A DNA stretch of 64,000 nt, from contig QKYL01000162.1 in NCBI GenBank assembly GCA_003255745.1, positions 1 to 64,000 of the forward strand, in the 5' to 3' direction. The notes below the pieces were generated by a model. The model did no database searches. It was given only the letters and a program-made list of their open reading frames with translations, and had not been told where the DNA came from. Of the stretch, positions 25,128 through 35,696 are shown one piece after another. A program made the translations under genes and the position numbers. This DNA is from Paracoccus saliphilus (lineage in GTDB: Bacteria > Pseudomonadota > Alphaproteobacteria > Rhodobacterales > Rhodobacteraceae). Position 1 is the first letter of the stretch, and each line of letters begins with the position of its first letter.

Positions 25128-28065
25128 CCTGCACGGCCTTTACGCGCTGCCCCCCGGCGTTGATTTTGCCGACTGCTTCGTGCAGGGGCTGATGACGCGG
25201 ATGGCGGACCAGCCGCCCGAAGCCTTGGCGCGCGTCACGATCCTGGCCAATGCCGCGACCACGCTTGGGGCGCTGCGCCGGGCCTTTGACCGGGCCGGGC
25301 CGCTGCTGCTGCCGCGGCTGCGCTCGATCACTTCGGTCGATCCGGGGCCGCTGGCGATGCCCGATCCGCCCGTGGCGCCCCTGGCGCGACGCCTGCAGCT
25401 GGGTCGCCTGATCGCGCAGCTGTTGCAGCTGCGCCCCGACCTGGGGGGCGGCCATTCCATCCCGGTCCTGGCGCAGTCGCTGTCGCAACTGATGGTCGAG
25501 ATGCAGACCGAGGGCCGCGACATCACCGCACTGGAGGCAATCGATACCGGCGACCACGCCCGTCATTGGCAGAACGCGCTGGCGTTCCTGAAAATCGCGG
25601 CAGATTTCCACCTGCGCGACGCGCATAGCGACCGCCCTGCCCGTCAGCGCGCCGCGGCCGAGGCCGCGCTGGCCGATTGGGCCCAGGGGCTGAACCTGCC
25701 CGACGGGCCGGTGATCGTCGCGGGATCGACCGCATCGCATGGGGCCACGCGGCTTTACATGCAGGCGGTGGCGGCGCTGCCGAACGGGGCAGTCGTCCTG
25801 CCGGGCTTTGACTTTGACCAGCCCGACGCGGTCTGGGAAACCTTGGGCGACGCGGCCGACGACCACCCGCAGTCGCGCTTTGCCCCGCTGATCCGGGCTG
25901 CGGGTTATCCCGAACGCTGGACCGAGGTGACGCCGCCCTCCGCGGCGCGCAACCGGCTGGTGTCGCTGGCGCTGCGCCCTGCCCCGGTGACCGACCAGTG
26001 GATCGCCGAAGGGCCGGCGCTGCCCGACCTGATCCCGGCCACGCGGGCGCTGTCCCTGATCGAGGCCGACCAGCCGGGCGCCGAGGCCGAGGCCATTGCC
26101 CTGATCATGCGCGAGGCGGCCGAAAAGGGCGAGCTGATCACCCTGATCGCGGCCGACAGCGGCCTGATCCGCCGCGTGACCGCCGCGCTGGACCGCTGGC
26201 ACATCCGCCCCGACGACAGCGCCGGACGCCCCCTGCCCCTGACGCCGCCGGGTCTGTTCCTGCGCCAGGTCGCCGCCCTTTACGGCGAGGCGCTGACCAT
26301 CGACCGGCTGCTGATCCTGCTGAAGCACCCGATGACCGCGACAGGATCGCAGGCGATCGGGCGCAATGACATCCTGCGCCAGACCCGCGACCTGGAACTG
26401 AAGCTGCGCAAGCACGGTCCGGCCTTTCCCGATGCCGCGACATTGCTGGATTGGGCCGAAAAAGGCGACGAGACGCGCAGGATCTGGGCCAAGTGGCTGG
26501 CCGCGATGCTAAAGCGGATCACGCCCCTGGCGGGCGACCGCGCGCCCCGCCCCCTGCCCGACCGGCTGGCAGACCTGATCGCGTTGGCCGAGGCGCTGGC
26601 GGCCGGCCCTCAAGGCGATCCGGCGCAATCCCGGCTGTGGCAGGGCAAGGCCGGGCAGATGAGCCGCGCGGTGCTGGATCACCTGGCCGAGCACGCCCAT
26701 CAAGGCCCCGACATCGGGCCGTCGGATTTCTGCGCGCTGCTGATCACCGAATTGCAGGCCAAATCCGTGCGCGAGGATGTGGCGGGACATCACTGCCTGC
26801 GCATCCGTGGCCCGCGCGAGGCGCGCCTTTACGGTCACGGCCATGTTATCCTGTCGGGCCTGAACGAGGGCGGCTGGCCGCAGCCGCTGTCGCCCGACCC
26901 CTGGCTGTCGCGCCAGATGCGGCTGGCGGCCGGACTGCCGGTGCCGGAACGCCAGATCGGCTTGGCCGCGCATGACTTTCAGCAGGGGATCGCCGCAGAT
27001 CGCGTGATCCTGACCCGCGCCAAGCGCGATGCCGAGGCCGAGACGATCCCCTCTCGCTGGCTGAACCGGCTGATCAACCTGATGAGCGGCCTGCCCGACC
27101 GCAACGGCCCGCAGGCGTTGGAGCAGATGCGCGCGCGCGGTGCCGAATGGCTGGCCATGGCCGAGGCGCTGGCGCGGCCCCCCGCCGCCGTGGCGCCTGC
27201 GTCCCGTCCCTCGCCGGTCCCGCCGGGTCCGCCCTTCCGCGAACTGCCGGTGACGGACGTGTCGCTGCTGATCCGCGATCCCTATGCGGTTTATGCCAAG
27301 CGGGTGCTGGGCCTGCGCCCGCTGCCGCCCCTGCGACCGCAGCCCGATGCCGCCCTGCGCGGCCAGACCCTGCATGCCATCGTCGAGGCGCTGCTGAAGT
27401 CCCGCCCCGCCCCCAACACCCCGCCCGAAGTGCTGCGCGCCACCTTCCTGTCGCTGACCGCCGAGGTTCTGGCGCGCGAGGTGCCCTGGCCCGCCGCCCG
27501 CGCCTTCTGGGCCGCGCGGATCCAGAACATCGCGGACCGCATCGTGGCCGACGAGCTGGCCCGCCTGGCCGAGGGCGCGCCGACGGTGATCGAGAACCGG
27601 GGCCGCGTGTCGCTGTCGGGCATGGACTTCACCCTGACCGCCAAGCCGGACCGCATCGACCTGCTGACGGACGGCCGGGTGGCGGTCTATGACTACAAGT
27701 CCGGCACGCCGCCCACCGACGCTCAGATCCGCCATTTCGACAAGCAGCTGATGCTGGAGGCGGCAATGGCCCGGCGCGGCGGCTTTGACGCGCTTGGCCC
27801 GGTGGACGTGGCCGCGATCCGCTATATCCAGTTGGGCGGCGAAGGGCGCACCTTTGGCCGCGAACACGACGACGGGATCGAGGGCGAGACCTGGGACGGC
27901 TTTGTGCGGCTGGTCGCGGCCTATCTGACGGGGGAAACCGGCTTCACCTCGATGCGCGCGCCGGAGCGGACCTCCTATTCGGGCGATTACGATCACCTAG
28001 CCCGTTATGGCGAATGGGCGCTGACGGACGCGGCGACCCCGCAGAAGGTGGGCGATCATGGATGA
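25120..28065 (+). CDS. addB: Double-strand-break repair protein AddB
   Basis: A 981-aa subunit of the AddAB helicase-nuclease, which resects double-strand ends and loads RecA. The N-terminal two-thirds is an inactivated helicase-like region (GLYALPPGVDF at the start, LILLKHPM midway) and the C-terminus a PD-(D/E)XK nuclease with RVAVYDYKSGTPP. GTG start at 25120 with GAGG upstream, overlapping murU by 8 nt; it overlaps addA by 8 nt at the 3' end. Confidence 0.93.
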   Translation: MVDLHGLYALPPGVDFADCFVQGLMTRMADQPPEALARVTILANAATTLGALRRAFDRAGPLLLPRLRSITSVDPGPLAMPDPPVAPLARRLQLGRLIAQLLQLRPDLGGGHSIPVLAQSLSQLMVEMQTEGRDITALEAIDTGDHARHWQNALAFLKIAADFHLRDAHSDRPARQRAAAEAALADWAQGLNLPDGPVIVAGSTASHGATRLYMQAVAALPNGAVVLPGFDFDQPDAVWETLGDAADDHPQSRFAPLIRAAGYPERWTEVTPPSAARNRLVSLALRPAPVTDQWIAEGPALPDLIPATRALSLIEADQPGAEAEAIALIMREAAEKGELITLIAADSGLIRRVTAALDRWHIRPDDSAGRPLPLTPPGLFLRQVAALYGEALTIDRLLILLKHPMTATGSQAIGRNDILRQTRDLELKLRKHGPAFPDAATLLDWAEKGDETRRIWAKWLAAMLKRITPLAGDRAPRPLPDRLADLIALAEALAAGPQGDPAQSRLWQGKAGQMSRAVLDHLAEHAHQGPDIGPSDFCALLITELQAKSVREDVAGHHCLRIRGPREARLYGHGHVILSGLNEGGWPQPLSPDPWLSRQMRLAAGLPVPERQIGLAAHDFQQGIAADRVILTRAKRDAEAETIPSRWLNRLINLMSGLPDRNGPQALEQMRARGAEWLAMAEALARPPAAVAPASRPSPVPPGPPFRELPVTDVSLLIRDPYAVYAKRVLGLRPLPPLRPQPDAALRGQTLHAIVEALLKSRPAPNTPPEVLRATFLSLTAEVLAREVPWPAARAFWAARIQNIADRIVADELARLAEGAPTVIENRGRVSLSGMDFTLTAKPDRIDLLTDGRVAVYDYKSGTPPTDAQIRHFDKQLMLEAAMARRGGFDALGPVDVAAIRYIQLGGEGRTFGREHDDGIEGETWDGFVRLVAAYLTGETGFTSMRAPERTSYSGDYDHLARYGEWALTDAATPQKVGDHG

Positions 28066-31000
28066 GGCGACGCTGAACCAGATCGCGGCGGCCGATCCGC
28101 TGCGCTCGACCTGGCTGACGGCCAATGCGGGCTCGGGCAAGACGCGAGTGCTGACCGACCGGGTGGCGCGCCTGCTGCTGGCCGGGACCGCGCCCGAACG
28201 CATCCTGTGCCTGACCTATACCAAGGCCGCCGCGACCGAGATGCAGAACCGCCTTCTGAAGCGGCTTGGCCAATGGGCGATGCTACCCGAACCGCAGCTG
28301 CGCCGTGAACTGGCCGACCTGGGAGAGACCGCGGAACCCGATCTGGCGCAGGCCCGCCGCCTGTTCGCCCGCGCCATCGAGACGCCCGGCGGGCTGAAGG
28401 TCCAGACGATCCACAGCTTTTGCGCGGCATTGCTGCGGCGCTTTCCGCTGGAGGCCGGGGTGCCGATGGGCTTTGCGGAACTGGACGACCGAAGCGCCCG
28501 CGCCCTGCGCGCCGAGATCCTGGAGGAGATGGCCGAGGCGGGCGATCCTGCCATCCGCGACCTGACCCGCCTGCATTCCGGCGACAACCTGGACAGCTTT
28601 CTGGCCGGCCTGTCCGAGGCCGATTTCAGTCATGCCCCCGATCCTGACGCGATCTGGGCCATGCTGGACCTGCCCCCGGGCCAGACGCCCGACGCGCTGC
28701 TGGCGCAGGTCTTTCTGGGCAGCGAGGGCGACCTTTGCGATGCGCTGGTCCCCCTGCTGCGCGCGGGCAAGTCCACCGACGCCAAGCTGGCCGAGCATCT
28801 GGCCGGGGGCAACTGGCGCCAGCCCGGCCTGGGCGATCTGGCGCGGCTTTGCGATTGCCTGCTGTTCGGCGCCAAGACCAAGGCGCCCTTCGCCGCCAAG
28901 ATCGGCAAGATCCCGACCAAGGACCTGGCCTCGGGCCCCTGCGCGCCCTTCATGGACGATCTGCACGCGCTGATGGAGCGGGTCGAGCTGGCGCGCCCGC
29001 AGGCGCTGGCCCTGGCGACCGCGGAACGGACCCTGGCGCTGCACCGCTTTGGCCACGCCTTCGCGACGCGCATGGCGCAGGCCAAGGCGGCGCATGGCTG
29101 GCTGGACTTCGACGACCTGATCCGGCGCACCGCGCAGCTGCTGGAGGAATCCAGCATGGCCCAATGGGTCCTGTGGCGGCTGGACGGTGGCATCGACCAT
29201 ATCCTGGTCGATGAGGCACAGGACACCAGCCCCGAACAGTGGCGCGTGATCCGCCGCCTGACCGACGAATTCACCAGCGGCGCCGGCGCGCAGGACCGCC
29301 CCCGCACGCTGTTCGTGGTGGGCGACCCGAAACAGTCGATCTATTCCTTCCAGGGCGCCGACATCGCCGTTTTCGAGGCGATGCGCGACCGCTTCGACCA
29401 GGATTTCCAGGCCGTGCAGCAGCCGATGCAGCGGCGCGGACTGGCCCACAGCTTCCGGTCCTCGCCCGCGATCCTGCGGCTGGTCGATGCGGTCTTCCAA
29501 GACCAGGCCGCCGAGGGTCTGGGCGACCCGCCCCGCCACGTGGCCTTCCGCGACGCGCTGCCCGGCCGGGTGGACATCTGGCCGCCCTTGCCCGACCCCG
29601 ACACGCCCGAGCGTCCGGACTGGACCCAGCCCGTTGATGCACCGGCCGAGAATGACGCCAACACCCTGCTGTCGCGCGCCATCGCCCAGCAGATCCGCGC
29701 CATGCTGGGCAGCCCGATCCTGGATGCCAAATCGGGCGAAACGCGCCCGATCACGCCAGGCGACATCCAGATCCTGGTCCAGCGCCGCAGCGACCTGTTC
29801 CAGATCCTGATCGCGGAACTGAAATCGGCGGGGCTGCCGGTGGCTGGCGCCGACCGGCTTAAGCTGGCGGGCGAACTGGCCGTGCGCGACATCACCGCCA
29901 CGCTGGCCGTGCTGGCCACGCCCGAGGATGACCTCTGCCTGGCCGCCGCTCTGCGATCGCCGCTGTTCGGCCTGTCCGAGGATGATCTGTTCCGGCTGTC
30001 TGCGGGGCGCGGAAAGAACGAATACCTGTGGGTGCGGTTGCGCCAATCGCACCATGCTGACGTGCAGGCGGTGCTAAACGATCTGGCGGGGCAGGCCGAC
30101 TACATGCGCCCCTATGACCTGATCGCGCGGCTGCTGACGCGGCATGGCGGCCGGGCGGCGCTGATTGCCCGCCTTGGCCCCGAGGCGCTGGACGGAATCG
30201 ACGAGTTGCTGTCGCAGGCCCTGGCCTATGAACAGGTCGAGACGCCGTCCCTGACCGGCTTTCTGGTCTGGCTGCAAGGCGACGACGTGCAGGTCAAGCG
30301 GCAGCTGCCCGGCGGCGCGGGCGGGCTGATCCGCGTGATGACCGTGCATGGGTCAAAGGGTCTGGAAAGCCCGGTGGTGATCCTGCCCGAGACGCAAAAG
30401 CGCCGCCCTTCGAACGGACAGCGCGTGGTGCGGGTCGAGGGGCTGCCCGCCTGGCGCGGCGCGGCGGCGGATCGCTGCGACGCGGTCGCGCTGGCCGTCG
30501 GCGAATGGGAACGGCGCCAGGAGGAAGAGCGTCGCCGGTTGCTCTATGTGGCGATGACGCGGGCCGAAAGCTGGCTGATCGTGGCGGCTGCCGGCGAGAC
30601 GGGCGAGGCGCTTGACAGCTGGCACACCATGATCCTGGACGGCGCCGGCCGCAGCGGGTTGAACCGCAGCACCGTCGAGGTGCCCGACCTGGGCCCCGCG
30701 CTGCGCCTGTCCTATGGGGACTGGCCGGCGCAGGCGACGGCGGGGAACCGTGTAGCCCCCGCCACGCTTGCGCCTCCTGATTGGGCGCTGCGGATGCCGC
30801 CGCCCGAGCCCGACCACGAGGCCCCCGTGGTGGCCAGCGGCCTGGGCGGCGCCAAGGTGGTGGGTGCGTCGTCGGACGGTGACCGCGAAGCCGCAATGCT
30901 GCGCGGCACGCGCCTGCACCTGCTGCTGGAGCACCTGCCCGCCCATCCCGCCGCCGACTGGCCGCGCATCACCCGCGCCCTGCTGGCCGGTGCCGAGGGC

Positions 31001-31438
31001 GGTCTGCCCGATGCCCAAGAGCTTGACGACCTGCTGGCCGAGGCGGGCGCAGTCATGGCCGCCCCTGCGCTGCAGCAGGTGATGACCCCGCCCGCAGAGG
31101 GCCAGATCCTGAACGAGGTGGCCCTGACCGCGCCCCTGCCGGGCTTGGGGGTGCTGAACGGGATCGTCGACCGGCTGGTCGTTACCCCCGATGCCATCCT
31201 GGCCGTCGACTACAAGACGAACAGCGATGTGCCGCAGGCGCCCGAGGCCGTGCCCGAGGGCATCCTGCGGCAAATGGCGGCCTATCGTGCCGCGCTGCGC
31301 GGCATCTGGCCCGACAGGCCGGTGCGGACGGCGGTGCTGTGGACGGCGACGCGCAGCCTGATGCAGTTGCCCGATCCGCTGCTGGACCGGATCATGGCGG
31401 GGCTTTCCGGGCCGGCGCATGGGGCCCCCACCCCTTGA
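28058..31438 (+). CDS. addA: Double-strand-break repair helicase AddA
   Basis: A 1126-aa UvrD-like helicase with a C-terminal nuclease. Seen: Walker A ANAGSGKTRV (about residues 22-31), helicase motif II ILVDEAQDTSPEQW, motif III VGDPKQSIYSFQGAD, motif VI LLYVAMTRAESWLIV, and nuclease motif LAVDYKTN near the C-terminus. Pairs with AddB. Start ATG lies in the addB stop region (ATGGATGA). trxA follows 82 bp on. Confidence 0.95.
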   Translation: MDEATLNQIAAADPLRSTWLTANAGSGKTRVLTDRVARLLLAGTAPERILCLTYTKAAATEMQNRLLKRLGQWAMLPEPQLRRELADLGETAEPDLAQARRLFARAIETPGGLKVQTIHSFCAALLRRFPLEAGVPMGFAELDDRSARALRAEILEEMAEAGDPAIRDLTRLHSGDNLDSFLAGLSEADFSHAPDPDAIWAMLDLPPGQTPDALLAQVFLGSEGDLCDALVPLLRAGKSTDAKLAEHLAGGNWRQPGLGDLARLCDCLLFGAKTKAPFAAKIGKIPTKDLASGPCAPFMDDLHALMERVELARPQALALATAERTLALHRFGHAFATRMAQAKAAHGWLDFDDLIRRTAQLLEESSMAQWVLWRLDGGIDHILVDEAQDTSPEQWRVIRRLTDEFTSGAGAQDRPRTLFVVGDPKQSIYSFQGADIAVFEAMRDRFDQDFQAVQQPMQRRGLAHSFRSSPAILRLVDAVFQDQAAEGLGDPPRHVAFRDALPGRVDIWPPLPDPDTPERPDWTQPVDAPAENDANTLLSRAIAQQIRAMLGSPILDAKSGETRPITPGDIQILVQRRSDLFQILIAELKSAGLPVAGADRLKLAGELAVRDITATLAVLATPEDDLCLAAALRSPLFGLSEDDLFRLSAGRGKNEYLWVRLRQSHHADVQAVLNDLAGQADYMRPYDLIARLLTRHGGRAALIARLGPEALDGIDELLSQALAYEQVETPSLTGFLVWLQGDDVQVKRQLPGGAGGLIRVMTVHGSKGLESPVVILPETQKRRPSNGQRVVRVEGLPAWRGAAADRCDAVALAVGEWERRQEEERRRLLYVAMTRAESWLIVAAAGETGEALDSWHTMILDGAGRSGLNRSTVEVPDLGPALRLSYGDWPAQATAGNRVAPATLAPPDWALRMPPPEPDHEAPVVASGLGGAKVVGASSDGDREAAMLRGTRLHLLLEHLPAHPAADWPRITRALLAGAEGGLPDAQELDDLLAEAGAVMAAPALQQVMTPPAEGQILNEVALTAPLPGLGVLNGIVDRLVVTPDAILAVDYKTNSDVPQAPEAVPEGILRQMAAYRAALRGIWPDRPVRTAVLWTATRSLMQLPDPLLDRIMAGLSGPAHGAPTP

Positions 31439-31520
31439 CCCGGCAGGTCGGCGCCCATAGCTGTTGAGGGAACCCGACCCGCCGGTCCGTGCCGGCCCCC
31501 GCCACAAGAAGGAGCCGAGC

Positions 31521-31841
31521 ATGGCAACCGTGCATGTGAACGACGCAGAATTCGACGCCGAAGTGCGTCAGGCCGACACCCCCGTTATTGTTGATTTCTG
31601 GGCTGAATGGTGCGGTCCCTGCAAGCAGATCGGTCCTGCCCTTGAGGAACTGTCGGACGAATATGCCGGCAAGGTTAAAATCGTGAAGGTCAACGTGGAC
31701 GAGAACCCCGAACAGGCTGCGGCCCTGGGCGTTCGCGGTATCCCGGCGCTGTTCATGTTCAAGGGCGGCGAAGTGGTGTCGAACCGCATGGGCGCCGCGC
31801 CCAAGGCCGCGCTGAAAAGCTGGATCGAAGAATCGGTCTGA
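31521..31841 (+). CDS. trxA: Thioredoxin
   Basis: A 106-aa cytoplasmic disulphide reductase with the active site WCGPC (Cys31, Cys34) and the cis-Pro loop RGIPALFMF. Reduced by thioredoxin reductase, it serves ribonucleotide reductase and other partners. Ribosome site GAAGGAG 10 nt before the ATG at 31521. It follows addA in the usual Rhodobacteraceae order and ends at a strong terminator. Confidence 0.97.
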   Translation: MATVHVNDAEFDAEVRQADTPVIVDFWAEWCGPCKQIGPALEELSDEYAGKVKIVKVNVDENPEQAAALGVRGIPALFMFKGGEVVSNRMGAAPKAALKSWIEESV

Positions 31842-31863
31842 CCGGCCCCGGCCAAGCTTGATG

Positions 31864-31899
31864 AAAGGCGGCGCCCTAGACGGGCCAGCCGCCTTTTTT
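31864..31899 (+). terminator. Rho-independent terminator after trxA
   Basis: Positions 31864-31872 (AAAGGCGGC) pair with 31888-31896 (GCCGCCTTT) and the plus strand runs on into a T-rich stretch to 31899. It ends the addBA-trxA transcript and lies across the stop of the gene on the opposite strand. Confidence 0.75.
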
Positions 31900-32778
31900 C
31901 ATGGCCGCAAGCATTCGGTCATCGGCATCCGGCGCCATCATATCAAGGCTGGTCCGACGCAGAAACCAGTCCAGGAACCTGTCAGTCGGAGGGGCATGAT
32001 CCGCGGCGCGGTCCAACGCGGCGCGGCCACCGATCTGCGCCACATTCAGCGCAACGTGGTGATAGTCGCTGAGCGCGAACAGGACAACCGGCTTGCCGAG
32101 GATCAGCCCGTCAAAGCCCACTGAACTGTTCTGCGTCACAACAAAGGCGCAATCGCGCAACAGCGCTGCCGTGTCTCCGCCGATGGTCAGGTTCGGAAAT
32201 CGTGCGGCAAGCTGGTCCAGGGCCGCATGATCGTCGTCGTCATAAACCTCGGTCGGATGCAGGGTGGCAACGCAGGAACGCCCTGTTGACGCCGCGGCCT
32301 CGATCATCCGGATCGGACTGGCGGACTGGAAGCTGCGCTGGTGGCGCAGGTGGCCCTGCAGCGGGATCAGGATGTGATCCCCGCGCCGGGGCGGCGGCCC
32401 CGGAAGAACACGATCGCGCAGGCGCCCTGCGAAACGGCGTGCCGCGTCATCCTCGATACGATCCGGGTCAAAGGCTTGGGTCGCGATGGGCCAGCGCCAC
32501 CGCTCGGCCTGCCGTTCCAGGCGCCAGTAGGGATAGTGATAGGCACGCCGGAAGGTCAGGGCCTGGTCATGGGTCGGCCGCTCCATGCTAAAGAGCGCAT
32601 AGCCGGGCCGGGAAGGCGCCGCGGCCCGTGCCGCTTCGCCCGAGGGCAGGATCTTGATCCGCCAGCCGCGCCGCTCCAACAGGCTCCGCATCCGGTTCAG
32701 AAAGCCCAGCTTGCCCGCCCGCGCCGTCTGCAGGAGGGGATGATGCAGATAGACCGACAGCAGCAGATCCGGGGACAT
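31876..32778 (-). CDS. Capsule/polysaccharide-type protein of unknown function
   Basis: A 300-aa cytoplasmic protein. The C-terminal half has the pattern of Kps-type capsule proteins and related glycosyltransferases: [27 protein letters not shown] and [22 protein letters not shown]. The N-terminal block [19 protein letters not shown] is conserved in Rhodobacteraceae. No TM segment. It stands alone on the minus strand between trxA and hslV. Likely acts on a polysaccharide or nucleotide-sugar, but I cannot name the reaction. Confidence 0.7.
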   Translation of the reverse strand: MSPDLLLSVYLHHPLLQTARAGKLGFLNRMRSLLERRGWRIKILPSGEAARAAAPSRPGYALFSMERPTHDQALTFRRAYHYPYWRLERQAERWRWPIATQAFDPDRIEDDAARRFAGRLRDRVLPGPPPRRGDHILIPLQGHLRHQRSFQSASPIRMIEAAASTGRSCVATLHPTEVYDDDDHAALDQLAARFPNLTIGGDTAALLRDCAFVVTQNSSVGFDGLILGKPVVLFALSDYHHVALNVAQIGGRAALDRAADHAPPTDRFLDWFLRRTSLDMMAPDADDRMLAAMKKGGWPV

Positions 32779-32877
32779 GCCGCAACGCTAATGGGCAAAG
32801 GGGCGGTTTTCAACGGGTTGCAAGCCGGGCGGGGCGTCCATATCTGCTGGCCAGACGAACAGAGGACGGAGCCCCCG

Positions 32878-33435
32878 ATGGCGGATGATAAGTTTCCCGG
32901 CTGGCATGGCACGACGATTCTGGCTGTCCGGCGCGGCGGCAAGGTGGTTGTCGCCGGCGATGGCCAGGTCAGCGTGGGCCAGACGGTGATGAAGGGCACG
33001 GCCCGCAAGGTGCGGCGCCTGTCGCCCGGCGGCCGCGACGTAGTGGTGGGTTTCGCCGGATCGACGGCCGATGCCTTTACCCTGCTGGAACGGCTGGAGA
33101 AGAAGCTGGAGGCCGCACCAGGCCAGTTGCAGCGTGCCTGCGTGGAACTGGCCAAGGACTGGCGCACTGACAAGTACCTGCGCAACCTGGAGGCCATGCT
33201 GATTGTCACCGACGGAATAGATCTTCTGGTCGTGACGGGCGCGGGCGACGTGTTGGAGCCGGAACATGACGTGGCCGCCATCGGCTCGGGCGGGAATTTT
33301 GCCTTGGCCGCAGCGCGGGGCTTGTTGGAAAGCGACCTGGATGCCGAGGCAGTGGCCCGCAAGGCGATGGCCATCGCGGCCGAGATCTGCGTCTACACCA
33401 ACGGCAGGCTGACCGTCGAGACGCTGGACGGGTGA
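32878..33435 (+). CDS. hslV: ATP-dependent protease peptidase subunit HslV
   Basis: A 185-aa proteasome-like subunit forming a double hexamer with the HslU ATPase to degrade damaged and short-lived proteins. The catalytic Thr is at the start of [10 protein letters not shown] (residue 12-13), so a short leader is removed; KVRRL and [11 protein letters not shown] are other family blocks. ATG at 32878 chosen on the position of the processing site. hslU follows 78 bp on, same strand. Confidence 0.96.
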   Translation: MADDKFPGWHGTTILAVRRGGKVVVAGDGQVSVGQTVMKGTARKVRRLSPGGRDVVVGFAGSTADAFTLLERLEKKLEAAPGQLQRACVELAKDWRTDKYLRNLEAMLIVTDGIDLLVVTGAGDVLEPEHDVAAIGSGGNFALAAARGLLESDLDAEAVARKAMAIAAEICVYTNGRLTVETLDG

Positions 33436-33513
33436 AGGGCGCTGCCCTGTTCGCCCCCACGGGCCTCACCCCCAAAATAATTGAACATTGAAGAAAGCCA
33501 GCGAGGCAGAAGC

Positions 33514-34821
33514 ATGACCGACCTGACACCGCGCGAGATCGTCTCGGAACTTGATCGCTTCATCATTGGGCAGGCCGATGCCAAGCGCGCCGTCGCCGTG
33601 GCGATGCGCAACCGCTGGCGCAGGAAGCAGCTGGGCGATGACCTGCGCGACGAGGTTTATCCCAAGAACATCCTGATGATCGGGCCGACCGGCGTCGGCA
33701 AGACCGAGATCAGCCGCCGCTTGGCCAAGCTGGCCAACGCGCCATTCATCAAGGTCGAGGCGACCAAGTTCACCGAGGTCGGCTATGTCGGTCGCGACGT
33801 GGAACAGATCATCCGCGATCTGGCCGATGCCGCGATGATCGACACGCGCGAACGGATGCGCGAGGCGGTCAAGGCCCGTGCCCATACGGCAGCCGAGGAG
33901 CGCGTCGTCGAGGCACTGGCTGGCGAGAACGCACGCGAAGGCACCCGCCAGATGTTCCGCGACAAGCTGAAGCGCGGCGAACTGGATGACACGGTGATCG
34001 AGCTGGAGGTGCAGGACAACTCGAACCCGCTTGGCGGGATGGAAATGCCGGGCCAGCCGGGACAGCCCTTGGGCGGCATGATGGACCTGTCGGGGCTGAT
34101 GAAGGCCTTTGGCGGGCGCCGGGTGCGGCGCAAGGTGACGGTTGCCGAAAGCTATGAACTGCTGATCGCGGAAGAGGCCGACAAGCTGCTGGACGACGAT
34201 GCGGTCAAGGCCGCCGCGCTGGAGGCCGTGCAGGAAAGCGGCATCGTCTTCATTGACGAGATCGACAAGGTCTGCGCCCGCACCGAGGCACGTGGCGGCG
34301 ATGTCAGCCGCGAGGGCGTGCAGCGCGACCTGCTGCCGCTGATCGAGGGTACGACCGTCAGCACGAAATACGGGGCCGTGAAAACGGATCACATCCTGTT
34401 CATCGCCTCTGGTGCCTTTCATGTCGCAAAGCCCAGTGACCTGCTGCCGGAACTGCAGGGGCGCTTGCCGATCCGTGTCGAGCTGCGGGCCCTGACCGAG
34501 GGGGATTTCGTCCGCATCCTGACCGAAACCGACAACGCCCTGACCCGTCAGTACAGCGCCCTGATGGCGACCGAGGGCGTCACGGTGACCTTTACCGCTG
34601 ACGGCATCGCGGCACTGGCGCGGATCGCGGCCGAGGTGAACGGCGCGGTCGAGAATATCGGCGCACGTCGCCTCTACACGGTGATCGAGCGGGTCTTCGA
34701 GGAACTGTCCTTTACTGCGCCAGATCGTGGCGGCCAGTCGGTCAGCGTGGATGCGGCCTTTGTCGAACAGCATCTGGGCGACCTGTCGCGTTCGACCGAC
34801 CTGTCGCGCTATGTTCTCTAG
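33514..34821 (+). CDS. hslU: ATP-dependent protease ATPase subunit HslU
   Basis: A 435-aa AAA+ unfoldase feeding HslV. Seen: Walker [10 protein letters not shown] (residues 57-65), the pore loop GYVGRDVE, Walker [11 protein letters not shown] and the C-terminal LSRYVL that docks into HslV. The middle holds the usual I domain. Start at 33514 with GAGG 9 nt upstream; an in-frame TTG 33 bp upstream is not needed. Confidence 0.97.
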   Translation: MTDLTPREIVSELDRFIIGQADAKRAVAVAMRNRWRRKQLGDDLRDEVYPKNILMIGPTGVGKTEISRRLAKLANAPFIKVEATKFTEVGYVGRDVEQIIRDLADAAMIDTRERMREAVKARAHTAAEERVVEALAGENAREGTRQMFRDKLKRGELDDTVIELEVQDNSNPLGGMEMPGQPGQPLGGMMDLSGLMKAFGGRRVRRKVTVAESYELLIAEEADKLLDDDAVKAAALEAVQESGIVFIDEIDKVCARTEARGGDVSREGVQRDLLPLIEGTTVSTKYGAVKTDHILFIASGAFHVAKPSDLLPELQGRLPIRVELRALTEGDFVRILTETDNALTRQYSALMATEGVTVTFTADGIAALARIAAEVNGAVENIGARRLYTVIERVFEELSFTAPDRGGQSVSVDAAFVEQHLGDLSRSTDLSRYVL

Positions 34822-34876
34822 GAACCGGTGCCGCGGTGCAGGTGTTGGCTGTCTGAACCTTTAGAGGATGGATCAT

Positions 34877-35056
34877 ATGGGTTGGCTTTTCAGCATCATC
34901 ATCTTTGTTCTGGATGTTTGGGCAATCGCCCAGATCATCAATACGAACGAATCGAACAAGGCGAAGATCCTTTGGATCCTGCTGATCGTCATCCTGCCGC
35001 TGGTGGGCTTGATAATCTGGTACTTTGCCGGACCAAAGGCCAACTATCGGCGCTGA
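34877..35056 (+). CDS. Small membrane protein with PLDc_N-like segment
   Basis: A 59-aa protein with two hydrophobic helices (GWLFSIIIFVLDVWAI and ILWILLIVILPLVGLIIWY) joined by a short polar loop, ending in FAGPKANYRR. This matches the small PLDc_N-type membrane proteins often found alone in proteobacteria. ATG at 34877 has AGAGGAT 7 nt upstream; an ATG at 34868 lies within that site. A terminator follows 22 bp later, so it is a single-gene unit. Confidence 0.75.
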   Translation: MGWLFSIIIFVLDVWAIAQIINTNESNKAKILWILLIVILPLVGLIIWYFAGPKANYRR

Positions 35057-35078
35057 AAACTCACATCCCAGATGCGGC

Positions 35079-35103
35079 GCGCGCCCCCTGCGGGGCGCGC
35101 TTT
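35079..35103 (+). terminator. GC-rich terminator after the small membrane protein
   Basis: GCGCGCCCC (35079-35087) pairs with GGGGCGCGC (35092-35100) around a 4-nt loop and is followed by TTT on the plus strand. It ends where the convergent Smr gene begins to stop. Confidence 0.65.
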
Positions 35104-35696
35104 CATTTCGGACGGCGCAAATACACATAATAGGCGCCCTCGCCACCGTGACGGTAATGCGCGGCAGTCACCTGCTGCACGACCATCGACAGGGGCGGGC
35201 TGTGCAGCCAGTACGGCACCTGGTGACGCAAGGCACCGGGGCGCGTGGGCAGAGGCCCGTGATCCCCTCGCCCCTTGCCGGTAATCACCAGCAACAGCCG
35301 CAGGCCGCCGCTGTAGCAGGACAACACGAAATGGGTCAGTTCGGGCTGGGCGGCGGACAGGGTCATGCCGTGAAGGTCAAGGCGCGCTTCGGGGCGCATC
35401 TTGCCTTGGTTCATCTTGCGGTGGGTCTTGGCATCCATGCGCAGCCCGGCGGCGGCAAGGCGTTCCGCCGGGGTCTTGGGCTGCTGTGTTGGAGAAGGCG
35501 AGGGAAGGGCGCTTTGCCCGACCCGGAACCGGGGAAGCGCCGGAGGCGTCACCAGCGGCGGCGCCGGCGGCATTTCGCATCGTTTCCCAACTTCGGGATC
35601 AAGGGACTTGCGGCCGGGATGCAGCGGAGAGGCGGTGCGGGCCACGCGGGACCACATTTCGCGGTCCTCGGATGTCAGGCCCTTGCGACGACGCAT
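35103..35696 (-). CDS. Smr-domain protein
   Basis: A 197-aa protein: a charged, Pro-rich N-terminus (residues 1-105) and a C-terminal Smr domain with LDLHGMTLSAA, LLVITGKG and AHYRHGGEGAYYVYL. Smr domains are nucleic-acid nucleases related to the MutS2 C-terminus, several with ribosome- or mRNA-directed activity. The start at 35696 overlaps the Tim44-like gene stop by 1 nt, so both are cotranslated. Confidence 0.85.
   Translation of the reverse strand: MRRRKGLTSEDREMWSRVARTASPLHPGRKSLDPEVGKRCEMPPAPPLVTPPALPRFRVGQSALPSPSPTQQPKTPAERLAAAGLRMDAKTHRKMNQGKMRPEARLDLHGMTLSAAQPELTHFVLSCYSGGLRLLLVITGKGRGDHGPLPTRPGALRHQVPYWLHSPPLSMVVQQVTAAHYRHGGEGAYYVYLRRPK

Noticed and set aside
34868..34876. Earlier ATG for the small membrane protein
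   Set aside because: It falls within the likely ribosome-binding sequence for the ATG at 34877.
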